Below, piece after piece: positions 26,792 through 35,555 of a stretch of 60,687 bases of DNA. The notes beneath the pieces are model-generated. The model worked only from the letters and a program-made list of their open reading frames with translations. It made no database searches and was not told the DNA's origin. This DNA comes from Bacteroidota bacterium (lineage in GTDB: Bacteria; Bacteroidota; Bacteroidia; Bacteroidales; F082), in NCBI GenBank assembly GCA_024279935.1, contig JAJRQZ010000115.1:1-60687 (forward strand), given 5' to 3'. Position 1 is the first letter of the stretch, and every line of letters begins with the position of its first letter. The position numbers and the translations under genes were made by a program.

Positions 26792-28564
26792 TTAAATATT
26801 CTTTAAAAAGTTCGGGAGCTCTTCATTGTTGTTAATGTTGCATTTTTTGCGCAAACGGTATCTGCTCATCTCAACTGCCTTTAGTGAGGTATTGTTCAAT
26901 GCAGCTATTTCCTTTGAACTTAGGTTTAAGCGTAACATAGCGCACAAACGTTCTTCGTTTTTTGTGAGAGAGGGGTAGGCGTTCTTTAGCTTCACGAAGA
27001 AATCGGAATAGTTTCTGTCAACTTTTTGTTGAAACTCTTCCAGCTCTTTCTCCATCTGGAGACTTTGCTTCAGGTGCATAATCAGCTCGCGCAGCTTTTG
27101 CGATGTTTCGTCCTCAGTGTTTTTGGCCAGGTTCTTCAAATCGGTTTTCAATTGTTTTAGAAGATTGTTCTTTTGGATTAAGTGGAGAGCGAAATTTACC
27201 AGGTCGTTGTTCTTGCTTTTTATTTCTGTCTTCATCAGTTCTTGCTGCGAACGTTGGAGTTCCAGGTTTTTATGCCGGATAATTTTTTCCTCTTTAGCTT
27301 GCATTCGTTGGCGGACCACTATCAACACGGCAGCAACTATAATTACCAGCACCACGAAAATCATGAACCTATAATTTATTGTATCGATGCGCTGTTGCTT
27401 TTCGTACAAGGATATTTGGTTCTCCTTGAGTTCCAGTTCCTTAGTGTTCAGGTCGTTAAGAAAGTTGGTCTGCATAATTGCCAACTGGTCGATTTTTTGT
27501 TTTGCCACTATTGAATCATTTGTTTGTGAGTGTATTTTATAATATTTAAGAGCATCTTTAAACTTGCTTGTCTTTTCGAGCACATTGCTAAGGCCGAGAG
27601 AGGATTCGGCAAGTTTAGCAAGGTCATTGTTTTTAGTGGATGTAAGGTATGCTTCCGAGAAAAATTTATATGCGTTGTCCAACAGCCCGATTTTTAAGTA
27701 CTCCTTGCCCATTAGGATCTGCAGTTGAAGTTTGTCGTCGATAAAGCTGTTTTCCGAATATAGCTTTAAGCTTTTTTGGTAATACTCAAATGCCTGGGCC
27801 GTGTTTCCCTCAGCACTTTTGATCATCCCTATGTTCTCGAAATTGACGGCTGTTTGCCTTGCCGACCCGAATTTCTCATTTATTTCCAGGCTTTGTCGAT
27901 AATAGCTCAGGGCAAGCTTAAAATTATTGTTTATTCTGTAAATTTCGCCGATATTATTAAGTGATCTTGCTATACCTAGTTGATTGTCAAGTGTTTTCCA
28001 TAGGTCGTAGGCTTTTAGGTAGTAGTCGAGCGATTCATCGAAGTTTGATTGGTAAAAAAACACGCCCCCAATTCTGTTGTAAATAGTTGCTATCTTGTTT
28101 TTGTTGCCCACTTTGATGGCCATCCCAAGGGCTTTGTCGTAGTAAGTATGGGCTTTTTCTAAATTAAAATTGTCGCCATAATATAATTCGCCTAATTTAG
28201 TATAAACATCTGCCAGTTTTGCCTGGTTGTTGTTGTTTTCGTATATGCGGGCACTAATTAAATAATAGTTGATCGAAGGTTGCAAGTTATGCCCTTTTTG
28301 AAAAAGCTCGCCCATAAGCTCGTTGGTTATCGCACAAGCTTCGGGTGATTTGATTTTATTTGCAAGTGTCAGGGCTTTTTTATTATAAAATATAGCAAGA
28401 TCTAAGTTGTTGGATTTGAAATTGTTTGCCAGCCCGTAAAAATAATATACTTTTTGAAGGCTGTCATCCATCCTTGTTGCTGTATCCGGGTTTATTTCGT
28501 TATCCTTAGCGTTTATACAGCAAGAAAATGCAATCCCAAAAAAAAGTAAGACAATCTTTTTCAC
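26792..28564 (-). CDS. TPR-repeat signalling protein with LuxR-like C-terminal helix-turn-helix
   Basis: The product has about 590 residues. The reading frame has no early ATG; GTG at 28564 (VKKIVLLFFGIAFSCC) is the best start, and it gives a signal peptide with a possible lipoprotein cysteine. Residues about 45-360 are tetratricopeptide repeats (for example KAHTYYDKALGMAIKVGNK and ESLDYYLKAYDLWK). One membrane helix (FMIFVVLVIIVAAVLIVV) near residue 400 leads to a cytoplasmic coiled coil and a GerE/LuxR-like helix-turn-helix: LTKNEERLCAMLRLNLSSKEIAALNNTSLKAVEMSRYRLRKK. This layout is common in Bacteroidota and suggests a membrane-bound transcription regulator sensing periplasmic signals. The target is unknown. 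Confidence 0.88.
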   Translation of the reverse strand: MKKIVLLFFGIAFSCCINAKDNEINPDTATRMDDSLQKVYYFYGLANNFKSNNLDLAIFYNKKALTLANKIKSPEACAITNELMGELFQKGHNLQPSINYYLISARIYENNNNQAKLADVYTKLGELYYGDNFNLEKAHTYYDKALGMAIKVGNKNKIATIYNRIGGVFFYQSNFDESLDYYLKAYDLWKTLDNQLGIARSLNNIGEIYRINNNFKLALSYYRQSLEINEKFGSARQTAVNFENIGMIKSAEGNTAQAFEYYQKSLKLYSENSFIDDKLQLQILMGKEYLKIGLLDNAYKFFSEAYLTSTKNNDLAKLAESSLGLSNVLEKTSKFKDALKYYKIHSQTNDSIVAKQKIDQLAIMQTNFLNDLNTKELELKENQISLYEKQQRIDTINYRFMIFVVLVIIVAAVLIVVRQRMQAKEEKIIRHKNLELQRSQQELMKTEIKSKNNDLVNFALHLIQKNNLLKQLKTDLKNLAKNTEDETSQKLRELIMHLKQSLQMEKELEEFQQKVDRNYSDFFVKLKNAYPSLTKNEERLCAMLRLNLSSKEIAALNNTSLKAVEMSRYRLRKKCNINNNEELPNFLKNI

Positions 28565-28646
28565 AAACAACAACTTAATTATGCGCTACAACGCAAAGGC
28601 AAAGTTAATTAAATAGGAGAAATAAAAAATACTGGCGAATTTCGAA

Positions 28647-28931
28647 TTATTCGTAAGGGTCCGTGAAAGGGATCACATAATACTCGCCTGTACGCGGGTC
28701 TTTGTAAAACTTGCTATATCCGTTAATGCTTTCAAGATTGGCATTTACATTTCCCTTAACTGTAACTGTGTTGTTTACATCAACTTCGCCGGTAACGACG
28801 AGTGGTTCATCAGCAGTGATCTTTTGCGGTGTCAGGCGTGGGAAAATTCCGGCATTCTGGAATACGATAACCCATATGCCAACAGTTATTAGAATCAGAG
28901 TCGTTTTAACAAATTTAGTATTTAGTTCCAT
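28647..28931 (-). CDS. Small membrane-anchored protein of unknown function
   Basis: The product has 94 residues, with one N-terminal membrane helix (LILITVGIWVIVFQNAGIF) and a short extracytoplasmic part with repeated valine-rich strands (VTGEVDVNNTVTVKGNVNANLESINGY) and the tail RTGEYYVIPFTDPYE. Similar small proteins occur widely in Bacteroidota, but I know no function. It lies between the TPR regulator and the C1 peptidase genes, same strand. Confidence 0.7.
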   Translation of the reverse strand: MELNTKFVKTTLILITVGIWVIVFQNAGIFPRLTPQKITADEPLVVTGEVDVNNTVTVKGNVNANLESINGYSKFYKDPRTGEYYVIPFTDPYE

Positions 28932-29222
28932 ATCCGAAAATCGATTTAATATCAGATGTCAAAAATATTTAAAATGATTAAGGAATGCAAGTTAATAATA
29001 AAACTAAATCAAAAGATGCTTTCCGTGATTTTAATGTGGATTTGGCAGAGGGCTTTGCTGTGGCAACAAGCCTGCTCTGTCATAAACAAGCACATCATAG
29101 GCAGGAAATGTGCCAAGGGCATCTCGAACCCTCGGCTACGGCCATATACCAGCATCATAGACATGAAGTTCCATTGCGCCCCTCTCGCCCCGCTTTCTTC
29201 AATGGTCGGTCTTGTAAAGAAA

Positions 29223-30422
29223 CTATTTGATTTCCTTCAATATCTTTTTTGGAACAGCTTCTTTGTTAACGGCAATGCCGATTGTTTGCAGGCGTACATA
29301 AGCTACTGAGGCATAGAAATAGCCATCATATATATGCCCTTCGGTGCCCCAGGAGTTTTTTATCTTATAAAACTTGTTTCCTGCCTGGTCGGTTGCTGTT
29401 CCAACTATCAACATGCCGTGGTCGTCGGTTACGGTATAGTTGTCGTAGGCTTGCTGACGCATCTCCTGAGTAACTTCCTTTTCTTTAACGGGTCCGTTGA
29501 AACTATAGGCGGCTTTGCGTTTTTCCTTGCTGGTCAGGGCTTCCCATTTTTCTTTTTCAGTGCCTTCGAGATCTGTTTTGTCAACCTCGGGGATAATGGC
29601 AACACCTTTCTTCCACGAAAAACCTTTGTCGGAAACATCGGCGCCCCATGCTACGGTATAACCGTTTTCGAGTGCGTAATCTATAGTTTCCATCATCTCG
29701 TCAAGTGGGATGTTCATGTTTTCGGCCCATAACCAGTTATCCGGAATAGCCAACACAAATGGTTTGTAGAAAGGGTGATGGTTATATGAGGTAATCTCGA
29801 TATAATCATCGGTATGGATGCCCGTCATGTCGCGAAACGAGATAGGTGTGTATTCAACGCCTTCATAAGAAAAAGTCTCAGGTAAGTCGCCTAGATAGGT
29901 TGATAATATCTTGTCGAAACCATCGTGCCACACAGTTGTAAGCTTTCTGTTCTTGTTCTTGATGACCGCATCCACATACGCTTTTAAAACTTCGTCGAGC
30001 TCGCCGTGAGTGTGAAGCTTTGTCCCGTACTCTAGTCCGGTATATGCAGCATCGGGAACCATGCCGTATTTTTCGATTACATTTAACACATCCGTAAACT
30101 CGGCACCTGAACCAAAGTTTAAATGGCCCGCCAGGCGCACATATTTTGTTGCTTTGTCAGAATATGTATGGTTTACGCAGAACATTTCCGAAAGGTCGTA
30201 AACCTTTCCTGTTTTTCTCAGAATTTCGGCTTCGATAAAAGAAATGCCTGAGAAGCTCCAGCAAGTCCCGGATCGGTACTGATTACAAACTTGTGTGTTG
30301 GGGACGGAAATCACATCTGTAAAAACATATCCTTTTTCTTCTTTTTTCTCTTCTTGTGCAAAGATGCTCATATTAAACACCATTGCCATAGCAATCAATA
30401 ATGAGGTAATTCTACTTTTCAT
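29223..30422 (-). CDS. C1 family secreted cysteine peptidase (bleomycin hydrolase / aminopeptidase C-like)
   Basis: The product has 399 residues with a signal peptide (ITSLLIAMAMVFNMSIFAQ). The catalytic cysteine is Cys54 in NQYRSGTCWSFSGISF, with Gln47-Gln50-type oxyanion context before it. The histidine is in DDHGMLIVG (near residue 335) and the asparagine in KIKNSWGTEGH. The layout matches bleomycin hydrolase-type peptidases (PepC), here exported to the periplasm or outside. A small lipoprotein gene precedes it by 14 bases, likely the same operon. Confidence 0.92.
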   Translation of the reverse strand: MKSRITSLLIAMAMVFNMSIFAQEEKKEEKGYVFTDVISVPNTQVCNQYRSGTCWSFSGISFIEAEILRKTGKVYDLSEMFCVNHTYSDKATKYVRLAGHLNFGSGAEFTDVLNVIEKYGMVPDAAYTGLEYGTKLHTHGELDEVLKAYVDAVIKNKNRKLTTVWHDGFDKILSTYLGDLPETFSYEGVEYTPISFRDMTGIHTDDYIEITSYNHHPFYKPFVLAIPDNWLWAENMNIPLDEMMETIDYALENGYTVAWGADVSDKGFSWKKGVAIIPEVDKTDLEGTEKEKWEALTSKEKRKAAYSFNGPVKEKEVTQEMRQQAYDNYTVTDDHGMLIVGTATDQAGNKFYKIKNSWGTEGHIYDGYFYASVAYVRLQTIGIAVNKEAVPKKILKEIK

Positions 30423-30436
30423 GATTATGATTTTAA

Positions 30437-30829
30437 TTATTTATCGGTATTCTTATTTTTTTCTTTTGCTATTTTTTCGTTATGGTACAGGCTAATGAAC
30501 TTGTCGATGTCTTCGAGTGTGAAATGGAAGTTCTTGTTGATTTCGCCAAGCTTATAATCGTGCTTTAAGTTTTGCGGAATGTTCAGCTTCATTTTCAAGT
30601 AGTTCAGGCTAATCTTGTTTGCTTTCGATACTTCGCTAAGCGTCATGTCGTAAGTTAGTGTTGTTTTGTATTGATCTTCAGGGCTTAAGCCGAAATTGGC
30701 TTTGGCCATGCTATCTTTCTCCCTTATATTGTCGGCATTATTGATTTTTAATATTGTTTTTTCCGGGGACAAGTTGCAAGAACCTAAAACAAAAGTCATT
30801 GCAATGGCTATAAGAAGATGATATTTCAT
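30437..30829 (-). CDS. Small lipoprotein of unknown function
   Basis: The product has 130 residues. A lipoprotein signal peptide (LIAIAMTFVLGSC, with the cysteine at 18) is followed by a charged domain with TLSEVSKANKISLNYLKMKLNIPQN and FTLEDIDKFI. That helical pattern resembles a short module seen next to DUF4405 and ferredoxin-like proteins, but the match is only by eye. It precedes the C1 peptidase gene on the same strand. Confidence 0.72.
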   Translation of the reverse strand: MKYHLLIAIAMTFVLGSCNLSPEKTILKINNADNIREKDSMAKANFGLSPEDQYKTTLTYDMTLSEVSKANKISLNYLKMKLNIPQNLKHDYKLGEINKNFHFTLEDIDKFISLYHNEKIAKEKNKNTDK

Positions 30830-31024
30830 GTTATTATTATTAAATTACATTTAAGCGCAGAAATTCCGAACTGTTAAAAGCAATTATTAAACTTGCCTCC
30901 TGATGATATATATTTCTTTAAACTTATTCAAGCAAAAGTACGCTTTTAGTCATTATGCTCACAAAAATATTATTCACGAGAGCCAACACTTTGCGCTCGT
31001 GAACAATACTTAAGTCTCAAAAAA

Positions 31025-32581
31025 CTAGATGTCGAATTTAATCCCCTGTGCTAAAGGTAGTTCGGCACCATAGTTAATAGTATTTGTTTGGCGGCGCATA
31101 TATATCTTCCATGCGTCGGAACCTGATTCGCGACCGCCGCCGGTATCTTTTTCACCACCAAAGGCACCACCTATCTCAGCACCTGAGGTGCCAAGGTTTA
31201 TATTGGCAATTCCGCAATCGGAGCCGGCAAGCGAAAGAAATGTCTCTGCTTCGCGGACGTCCAGCGTGAAACATGCCGATGATAGTCCTTGAGGAACGTT
31301 GTTCTGGATTTCTATCGCATTGGTGATATCACCTTTATATTTAATTAGGTAAACAATCGGCGCAAAAGTTTCTTCCTGCACAATATCAAAATGATTTTCG
31401 GCCACTGCAATACAGGGGACTACATAATTACCTGATTCATAACCTTTTCCTTCAAGAACCTGACCCCCGAACAATACTTCTCCACCTTCTTGTGCAACAC
31501 TTGCGACAGCGTTTTTAAATAGTTCAACGGAACCATTGTCAATTAAGGGGCCTACGAGAAATTCCTCGTTTAGCGGATTGCCTATTTTAGAAACTATTTT
31601 TTCGTATGCCGAAACAAATTTATCCTTTACCTCGTCGAAGATTTCTTCATGGATGATGACCCTTCGTGTTGACGTACATCTTTGTCCGGCAGTTCCTACG
31701 GTTCCAAAAACAGTTGACATTATTGCCATTTGAATATCGGCTTTCGGAGGGATGATAACAGCGTTGTTCCCGCCAAGTTCAAGTATGGTTTTCCCTAGTC
31801 TTTTCCCGACAAGGCCGCCGACACGTTTTCCGACTGCCGTTGAACCCGTAACCGACATTAATGGTATTCTTTTGTCGGACAGGAAGTTGTCGCCCATTAC
31901 GGATGATTTTGCAACTACTAAATTAAAGACCCCTTCAGGGATATTATTTGCGATGAGTACGTCCTTGATGATTTTTTGGGTCGCCAATGCGGTCAAAGGT
32001 GTTTTTGATGAAGGTTTCCAGATCACCACATCGCCTGCGATGGCAGCGAGAGCAGTGTTCCAGGCCCAAACTGCAACAGGGAAGTTGTATGATGTTACTA
32101 TACCAACGATTCCCAGGGGGTGATATTGCTCCGAAAGGCGGTGCTCGGGTCTTTCCGATTGTAGGTTGACACCATTTATCAATCGTGACTGGCCAACGGC
32201 AAAATCGCAGATATCTATCATTTCCTGAACTTCCCCAAGTCCTTCCTGATATATTTTGCCCATTTCGAGTGTAACCAGAGCCCCGAGGGCTTCTTTTTTC
32301 TCGCGCAATGCCAGACCGATCTGGCGAATAATCTCACCTCGGATGGGAGCGGGGACAAAGCGCCATTCCTTGAAAGCGGCTTGTGCTTTTTTTACTACCA
32401 TCTCATAATCTTCCATAGTGGCATTTTTAACTTTTGCTATCTCTTTTCCGTCGATGGGAGAAGATGAAGCAGTTATAGCTCCTTCAGTTTCAAACCACTC
32501 GGTCCCGGTGGATACGCCAGCGTTTAAATCGCTTAAACCAAGTTCAGCCAGTATTGTGGCTTTGTCCTGATATTTATTCAT
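31025..32581 (-). CDS. Aldehyde dehydrogenase family protein (ALDH7/AASADH-like)
   Basis: The product is 518 residues from the ATG at 32581 (MNKYQDKATILAELGLSDLN); a longer reading adds 15 unlikely residues. Visible motifs are NFPVAVWAWNTALAAIAGDVVIWKPSSKTP (cofactor binding), TLELGGNNAVII with the general-base glutamate (near 267), and GTAGQRCTSTRRVIIHE with the catalytic cysteine (near 298). Near the C-terminus is NINLGTSGAEIGGAFGGEKDTGGGRESGSDAWKIYMRR, the ALDH7 (alpha-aminoadipic semialdehyde dehydrogenase) signature. It likely oxidises a semialdehyde of lysine catabolism or a related aldehyde with NAD(P)+. It stands alone on the minus strand. Confidence 0.92.
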   Translation of the reverse strand: MNKYQDKATILAELGLSDLNAGVSTGTEWFETEGAITASSSPIDGKEIAKVKNATMEDYEMVVKKAQAAFKEWRFVPAPIRGEIIRQIGLALREKKEALGALVTLEMGKIYQEGLGEVQEMIDICDFAVGQSRLINGVNLQSERPEHRLSEQYHPLGIVGIVTSYNFPVAVWAWNTALAAIAGDVVIWKPSSKTPLTALATQKIIKDVLIANNIPEGVFNLVVAKSSVMGDNFLSDKRIPLMSVTGSTAVGKRVGGLVGKRLGKTILELGGNNAVIIPPKADIQMAIMSTVFGTVGTAGQRCTSTRRVIIHEEIFDEVKDKFVSAYEKIVSKIGNPLNEEFLVGPLIDNGSVELFKNAVASVAQEGGEVLFGGQVLEGKGYESGNYVVPCIAVAENHFDIVQEETFAPIVYLIKYKGDITNAIEIQNNVPQGLSSACFTLDVREAETFLSLAGSDCGIANINLGTSGAEIGGAFGGEKDTGGGRESGSDAWKIYMRRQTNTINYGAELPLAQGIKFDI

Positions 32582-32623
32582 ATTACAAGTATTTTTGTTA
32601 TCGTTATTAATAAAACAGTTGCG

Positions 32624-32631
32624 CAAAAGTA
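32624..32631 (-). promoter_or_regulatory. Possible -7 element of the aldehyde dehydrogenase gene
   Basis: On the minus strand TACTTTTG matches TAnnTTTG and ends 42 bases before the ATG at 32581. A TTG at 32646-32648 is closer than the usual spacing, so the -33 element is unclear. Confidence 0.35.
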
Positions 32632-32830
32632 TAAAATCAATTAAACAAAAAGCCTAAAAAACGAAATTTATACCGTTTATAAAATAGGCTCTCAAAACTA
32701 TTGTTGATCAAGGTCTGGATAGTGCTCGCAAAACAATGTTTATAACTTCATTTTTCAATTAAAAAAAATCAACTTATATTTACACGGAAATTATAATAAA
32801 TAAATGTTTGTTTAACGAAAGCCGTGTAAT

Positions 32831-33154
32831 ATGTTAATTAACTGCACCGAGAGTCCTTATCAGGAATGGACTAAAGATATGTTGGACAATGTAGGGGAAA
32901 CCTACGGCATAATAGTAAATCATGTTTTGCCGGGGATAAACGAGAATATGATTGATGAGGATATAGATTTAATAGCTGAGGAAAACGTAGAGAAAATATT
33001 AACTATAATTGATGAGCGATCCGACAAGATAAAACCCGAGGCCGTATTTCTGAACGATTATCTTCCGATGCATAAAAGAGTTAAAAGCTACCTTGCCGAA
33101 ACATTGATAGAAACTATTGATTTTGAAGACTTTAAACAGGACGGGGACTTTTGA
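32831..33154 (+). CDS. Conserved-looking small protein of unknown function
   Basis: The product has 107 residues, no signal peptide, acidic, opening MLINCTESPYQEWTKDMLDNV and containing EKILTIIDERSDKIKPEAV. I do not recognise the family; the opening has a faint resemblance to proteins starting MLINCSNHP, but that is not enough to name it. Its last 23 bases overlap the convergent FemAB-like gene. Codon use looks like its neighbours, so I think it is a real gene. Confidence 0.6.
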   Translation: MLINCTESPYQEWTKDMLDNVGETYGIIVNHVLPGINENMIDEDIDLIAEENVEKILTIIDERSDKIKPEAVFLNDYLPMHKRVKSYLAETLIETIDFEDFKQDGDF

Positions 33155-34109
33155 CCCTCATGCGGTTACCGGTAGATCCCTTTTGTTTGAGGTATAGCTT
33201 GATGAGCCCGTTCAGAGGAAATAGCGCCCTGTTCGTTTGTATGCTGTTGTAACAAACTTCCTTCGATCCAAACCCGGCATAAAACCTTGCTAAGTCTTCA
33301 TCGTTGGAGCCCTCGAAATCAAGAGTCAGCAAAGAGGGGGAGTTTTGTTTGATAACCTCATCGATCAAAAAGAACATCGCCCTGTTTTGTTTTGCTTTTT
33401 GGTTGGAGCCTGAAAACAGAAAAATAAGTTTCCCCCGGTATCTTGTAAAAAAAGCAGCAGCGCAAAGTTGGTTGCTCGCATCGTAAACACCATAAACGAG
33501 GCCCATGTTTTTGTGGATGGAACGGTAAATTATTCGTTCCAATGCTTTATAGTTTTCGTCGTTAAAAACACTTAGCTCCTTGCCTTTGTTGTTTTTGAAT
33601 AGATTGATGAGCTCATCTGGCTTTATATTTTTCATCAGTTGCAGCCCATGTTTCGCCGCTTTTTTTAAATTCCTTTTAGTGTTGACCGAATAATTCGATT
33701 TCAGGCTTTCGTAATCCCTTACCAAATCGAGCATATAGGTTTTGTTTTCAAGTGTTTTTATTTCTAAAGCAGATGTTTTATTGTGAATATTAAGGTTGAT
33801 GTCAACATATTTAATGTTTTTAGGAATCGCATCAATGAATTCCCTGATCTTTTCGGGGAAGAGCTTGCTTGTTGAATAAACTCCCAGTTGCTGTACAAAA
33901 TAAGGTTGCAACGCATATTTAAGGCCATATTTTTTTGATACGGTTAATGGCATTACCGTGGCATAATCGTCTTCGACCAATGCTTCCCAGTTAGGGTGGG
34001 CAAAATTCAAGAACCACGAAAGCGCATAAACATTTCCGTTAAATGATGAACCAATGCATTTGTCCCATTTATCATGGTCAATTTGCGGCGATGTTAAATG
34101 CTTAATCAT
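33132..34109 (-). CDS. FemAB-like / GNAT-fold acyltransferase
   Basis: The product has 325 residues with the two-domain GNAT layout of FemAB-like proteins: N-terminal WDKCIGSSFNGNVYALSWFLNFAHPNWEALV, then YSVNTKRNLKKAAKHGLQL (a FemX-type charged helix), and a C-terminal KLIFLFSGSNQKAKQNRAMFFLIDEVI with LDFEGSNDEDLARFYAGFGS. Family members transfer amino acids or acyl groups to peptidoglycan or capsule. It follows a polysaccharide deacetylase-like gene by three bases on the same strand. Confidence 0.8.
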   Translation of the reverse strand: MIKHLTSPQIDHDKWDKCIGSSFNGNVYALSWFLNFAHPNWEALVEDDYATVMPLTVSKKYGLKYALQPYFVQQLGVYSTSKLFPEKIREFIDAIPKNIKYVDINLNIHNKTSALEIKTLENKTYMLDLVRDYESLKSNYSVNTKRNLKKAAKHGLQLMKNIKPDELINLFKNNKGKELSVFNDENYKALERIIYRSIHKNMGLVYGVYDASNQLCAAAFFTRYRGKLIFLFSGSNQKAKQNRAMFFLIDEVIKQNSPSLLTLDFEGSNDEDLARFYAGFGSKEVCYNSIQTNRALFPLNGLIKLYLKQKGSTGNRMRVKSPRPV

Positions 34110-34112
34110 AAT

Positions 34113-35426
34113 TTAGTCGATGGCCATTTTTATTAATTGTTCGTAAACATTGAGCCATCCAGCCCAGCGCTTCTTATCGCTTAATGCTTCGTTATGCCAT
34201 AGGGAAATGAAAGTGCCGTTTACTTTTCTGACTTCCTCTATGAGCTGTGAGATCTTATCTATGGCGTCAGTAGTGGTCATGTCCATATAATCTTTTAGGG
34301 TTCCGTCCATGACTGCGAAAGGGTGGATGCGGAAATTAGTCACGGCCTCAAGGTCGATGTCGTAAAAATAATAAGAAGTGCAAATACCAGCCCTAAAACC
34401 GGGTAAAGCGGCAAACCCCATAGAATAATCGTTGACGATATCATTGTTGATGAGCTGCCTGTATGTCGATGGTAAGTTCAGTCTTAAAAAATGCTGACGG
34501 CTGCTGTCGATGTTCTTGTTGAGGGCGTTTTCGAGGTTTTTTCTCTCAAAAGGCAGAATTGTCTCATCGTCAACCATATTGTATGAAGGATGGATGCCTA
34601 TTTTAGCATAATCGCTCAGCATCTTGACCAAAAACCGAAAAGAGCGGTTCCTGGTATTTATGTTTTTGTTGAATCGGCCATAGCGGCCGAAAAGTATGAA
34701 ATACATGGGCCTAAGGCCATACTTTTTTTGTAATGCGATTTGCAGGTCGAAGGTGTCGAACGGATCCTTGCGCTTTGTGAACAAGACCCTTGTCCTTTCA
34801 ATGATGTCTTTCCAGTCAAGGTTCTTGACCGAGATAAAATATCCGCCCAGCGAACGAACTAATCCTTTTTGTGCATAAGCATAAGCAGAATCGATATCGT
34901 AAGTGGGCAAGAATTTATAATGGACCTTGGTGAATTTCAAGTTGGGATATCTTTCAGTCAGGATTTCCTTGATGCGCAATGCCCAGATGTTCACGACCGG
35001 CTTCTCGAGTATTCCCAGTTCATGTGCTTCCGACAGATGTGCCGTAAACCTGCCATGTTTGTCGGTTTTGTATGGCTGATATTCCTCATAGCGCGCGACG
35101 AAATAGAATATAGCGGAAAACACATCGAAGGGCAGGGCCGATGATTTGCTGTAAACGGGGAATATTACTTTTAGACCTTCAAAATCAAATGGCTCCAGAT
35201 TGGGGTTGCCAATCCCTTTCTCAAACAGCAAAGCCGAGCTTTGAAAGAAAATATCGTCTGATATTTCTTTGTCTCCATAAATAATCTTGCACATGTCGCT
35301 AGATTGGAACTCATCCACGCTTGACGTGAAAACAGGCTTGATCCTGAGCAGTTCCTCAAATACCAGGCGGAACACATATCTAACTCTGGCAGTTTGTTTT
35401 GGCGAATATATCAGGACCTCATCCAT
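34113..35426 (-). CDS. Polysaccharide deacetylase-like protein (DUF7033-type N-terminus)
   Basis: The product has 437 residues. The N-terminal about 130 residues (VLIYSPKQTARVRYVFRLVFEELL) resemble the domain found before Bacteroidota polysaccharide deacetylase modules. The C-terminal part has TYDIDSAYAYAQKG (metal-binding aspartates), IGIHPSYNM with a histidine, and FISLWHNEALSDKKRWAGW with another histidine. The motifs are weaker than in classic NodB enzymes. It probably acts on a cell-wall or surface glycan together with the adjacent FemAB-like gene. It is divergent to dnaX. Confidence 0.78.
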   Translation of the reverse strand: MDEVLIYSPKQTARVRYVFRLVFEELLRIKPVFTSSVDEFQSSDMCKIIYGDKEISDDIFFQSSALLFEKGIGNPNLEPFDFEGLKVIFPVYSKSSALPFDVFSAIFYFVARYEEYQPYKTDKHGRFTAHLSEAHELGILEKPVVNIWALRIKEILTERYPNLKFTKVHYKFLPTYDIDSAYAYAQKGLVRSLGGYFISVKNLDWKDIIERTRVLFTKRKDPFDTFDLQIALQKKYGLRPMYFILFGRYGRFNKNINTRNRSFRFLVKMLSDYAKIGIHPSYNMVDDETILPFERKNLENALNKNIDSSRQHFLRLNLPSTYRQLINNDIVNDYSMGFAALPGFRAGICTSYYFYDIDLEAVTNFRIHPFAVMDGTLKDYMDMTTTDAIDKISQLIEEVRKVNGTFISLWHNEALSDKKRWAGWLNVYEQLIKMAID

Positions 35427-35524
35427 AAGGGGTCAAAATTAGGTATTTTTTCAAGCAGTCCAAGCACAAATCAAAACATAAGATTATAAATGAGGCCAAA
35501 TAACAAACGAGACATTTATTTTTA

Positions 35525-35532
35525 TATTTTTG
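35525..35532 (+). promoter_or_regulatory. Possible -7 element of dnaX
   Basis: TATTTTTG matches TAnnTTTG and lies 23 bases upstream of the preferred dnaX ATG at 35556. No clear -33 TTTG was found. Confidence 0.35.
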
Positions 35533-35555
35533 AAGTCAAAAATTCATTGTTGTTT

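Noticed and set aside
28985-29230. 81-residue plus-strand ORF in the gap before the C1 peptidase
   Set aside because: Low-complexity histidine-rich translation with no start signal and no recognised family; the 290-base gap holds nothing else I can support.
32831-33154. Link of the 107-residue protein to CRISPR-associated small proteins
   Set aside because: Only the first few residues look alike and the gene is 7 kb from the array; too weak to claim.
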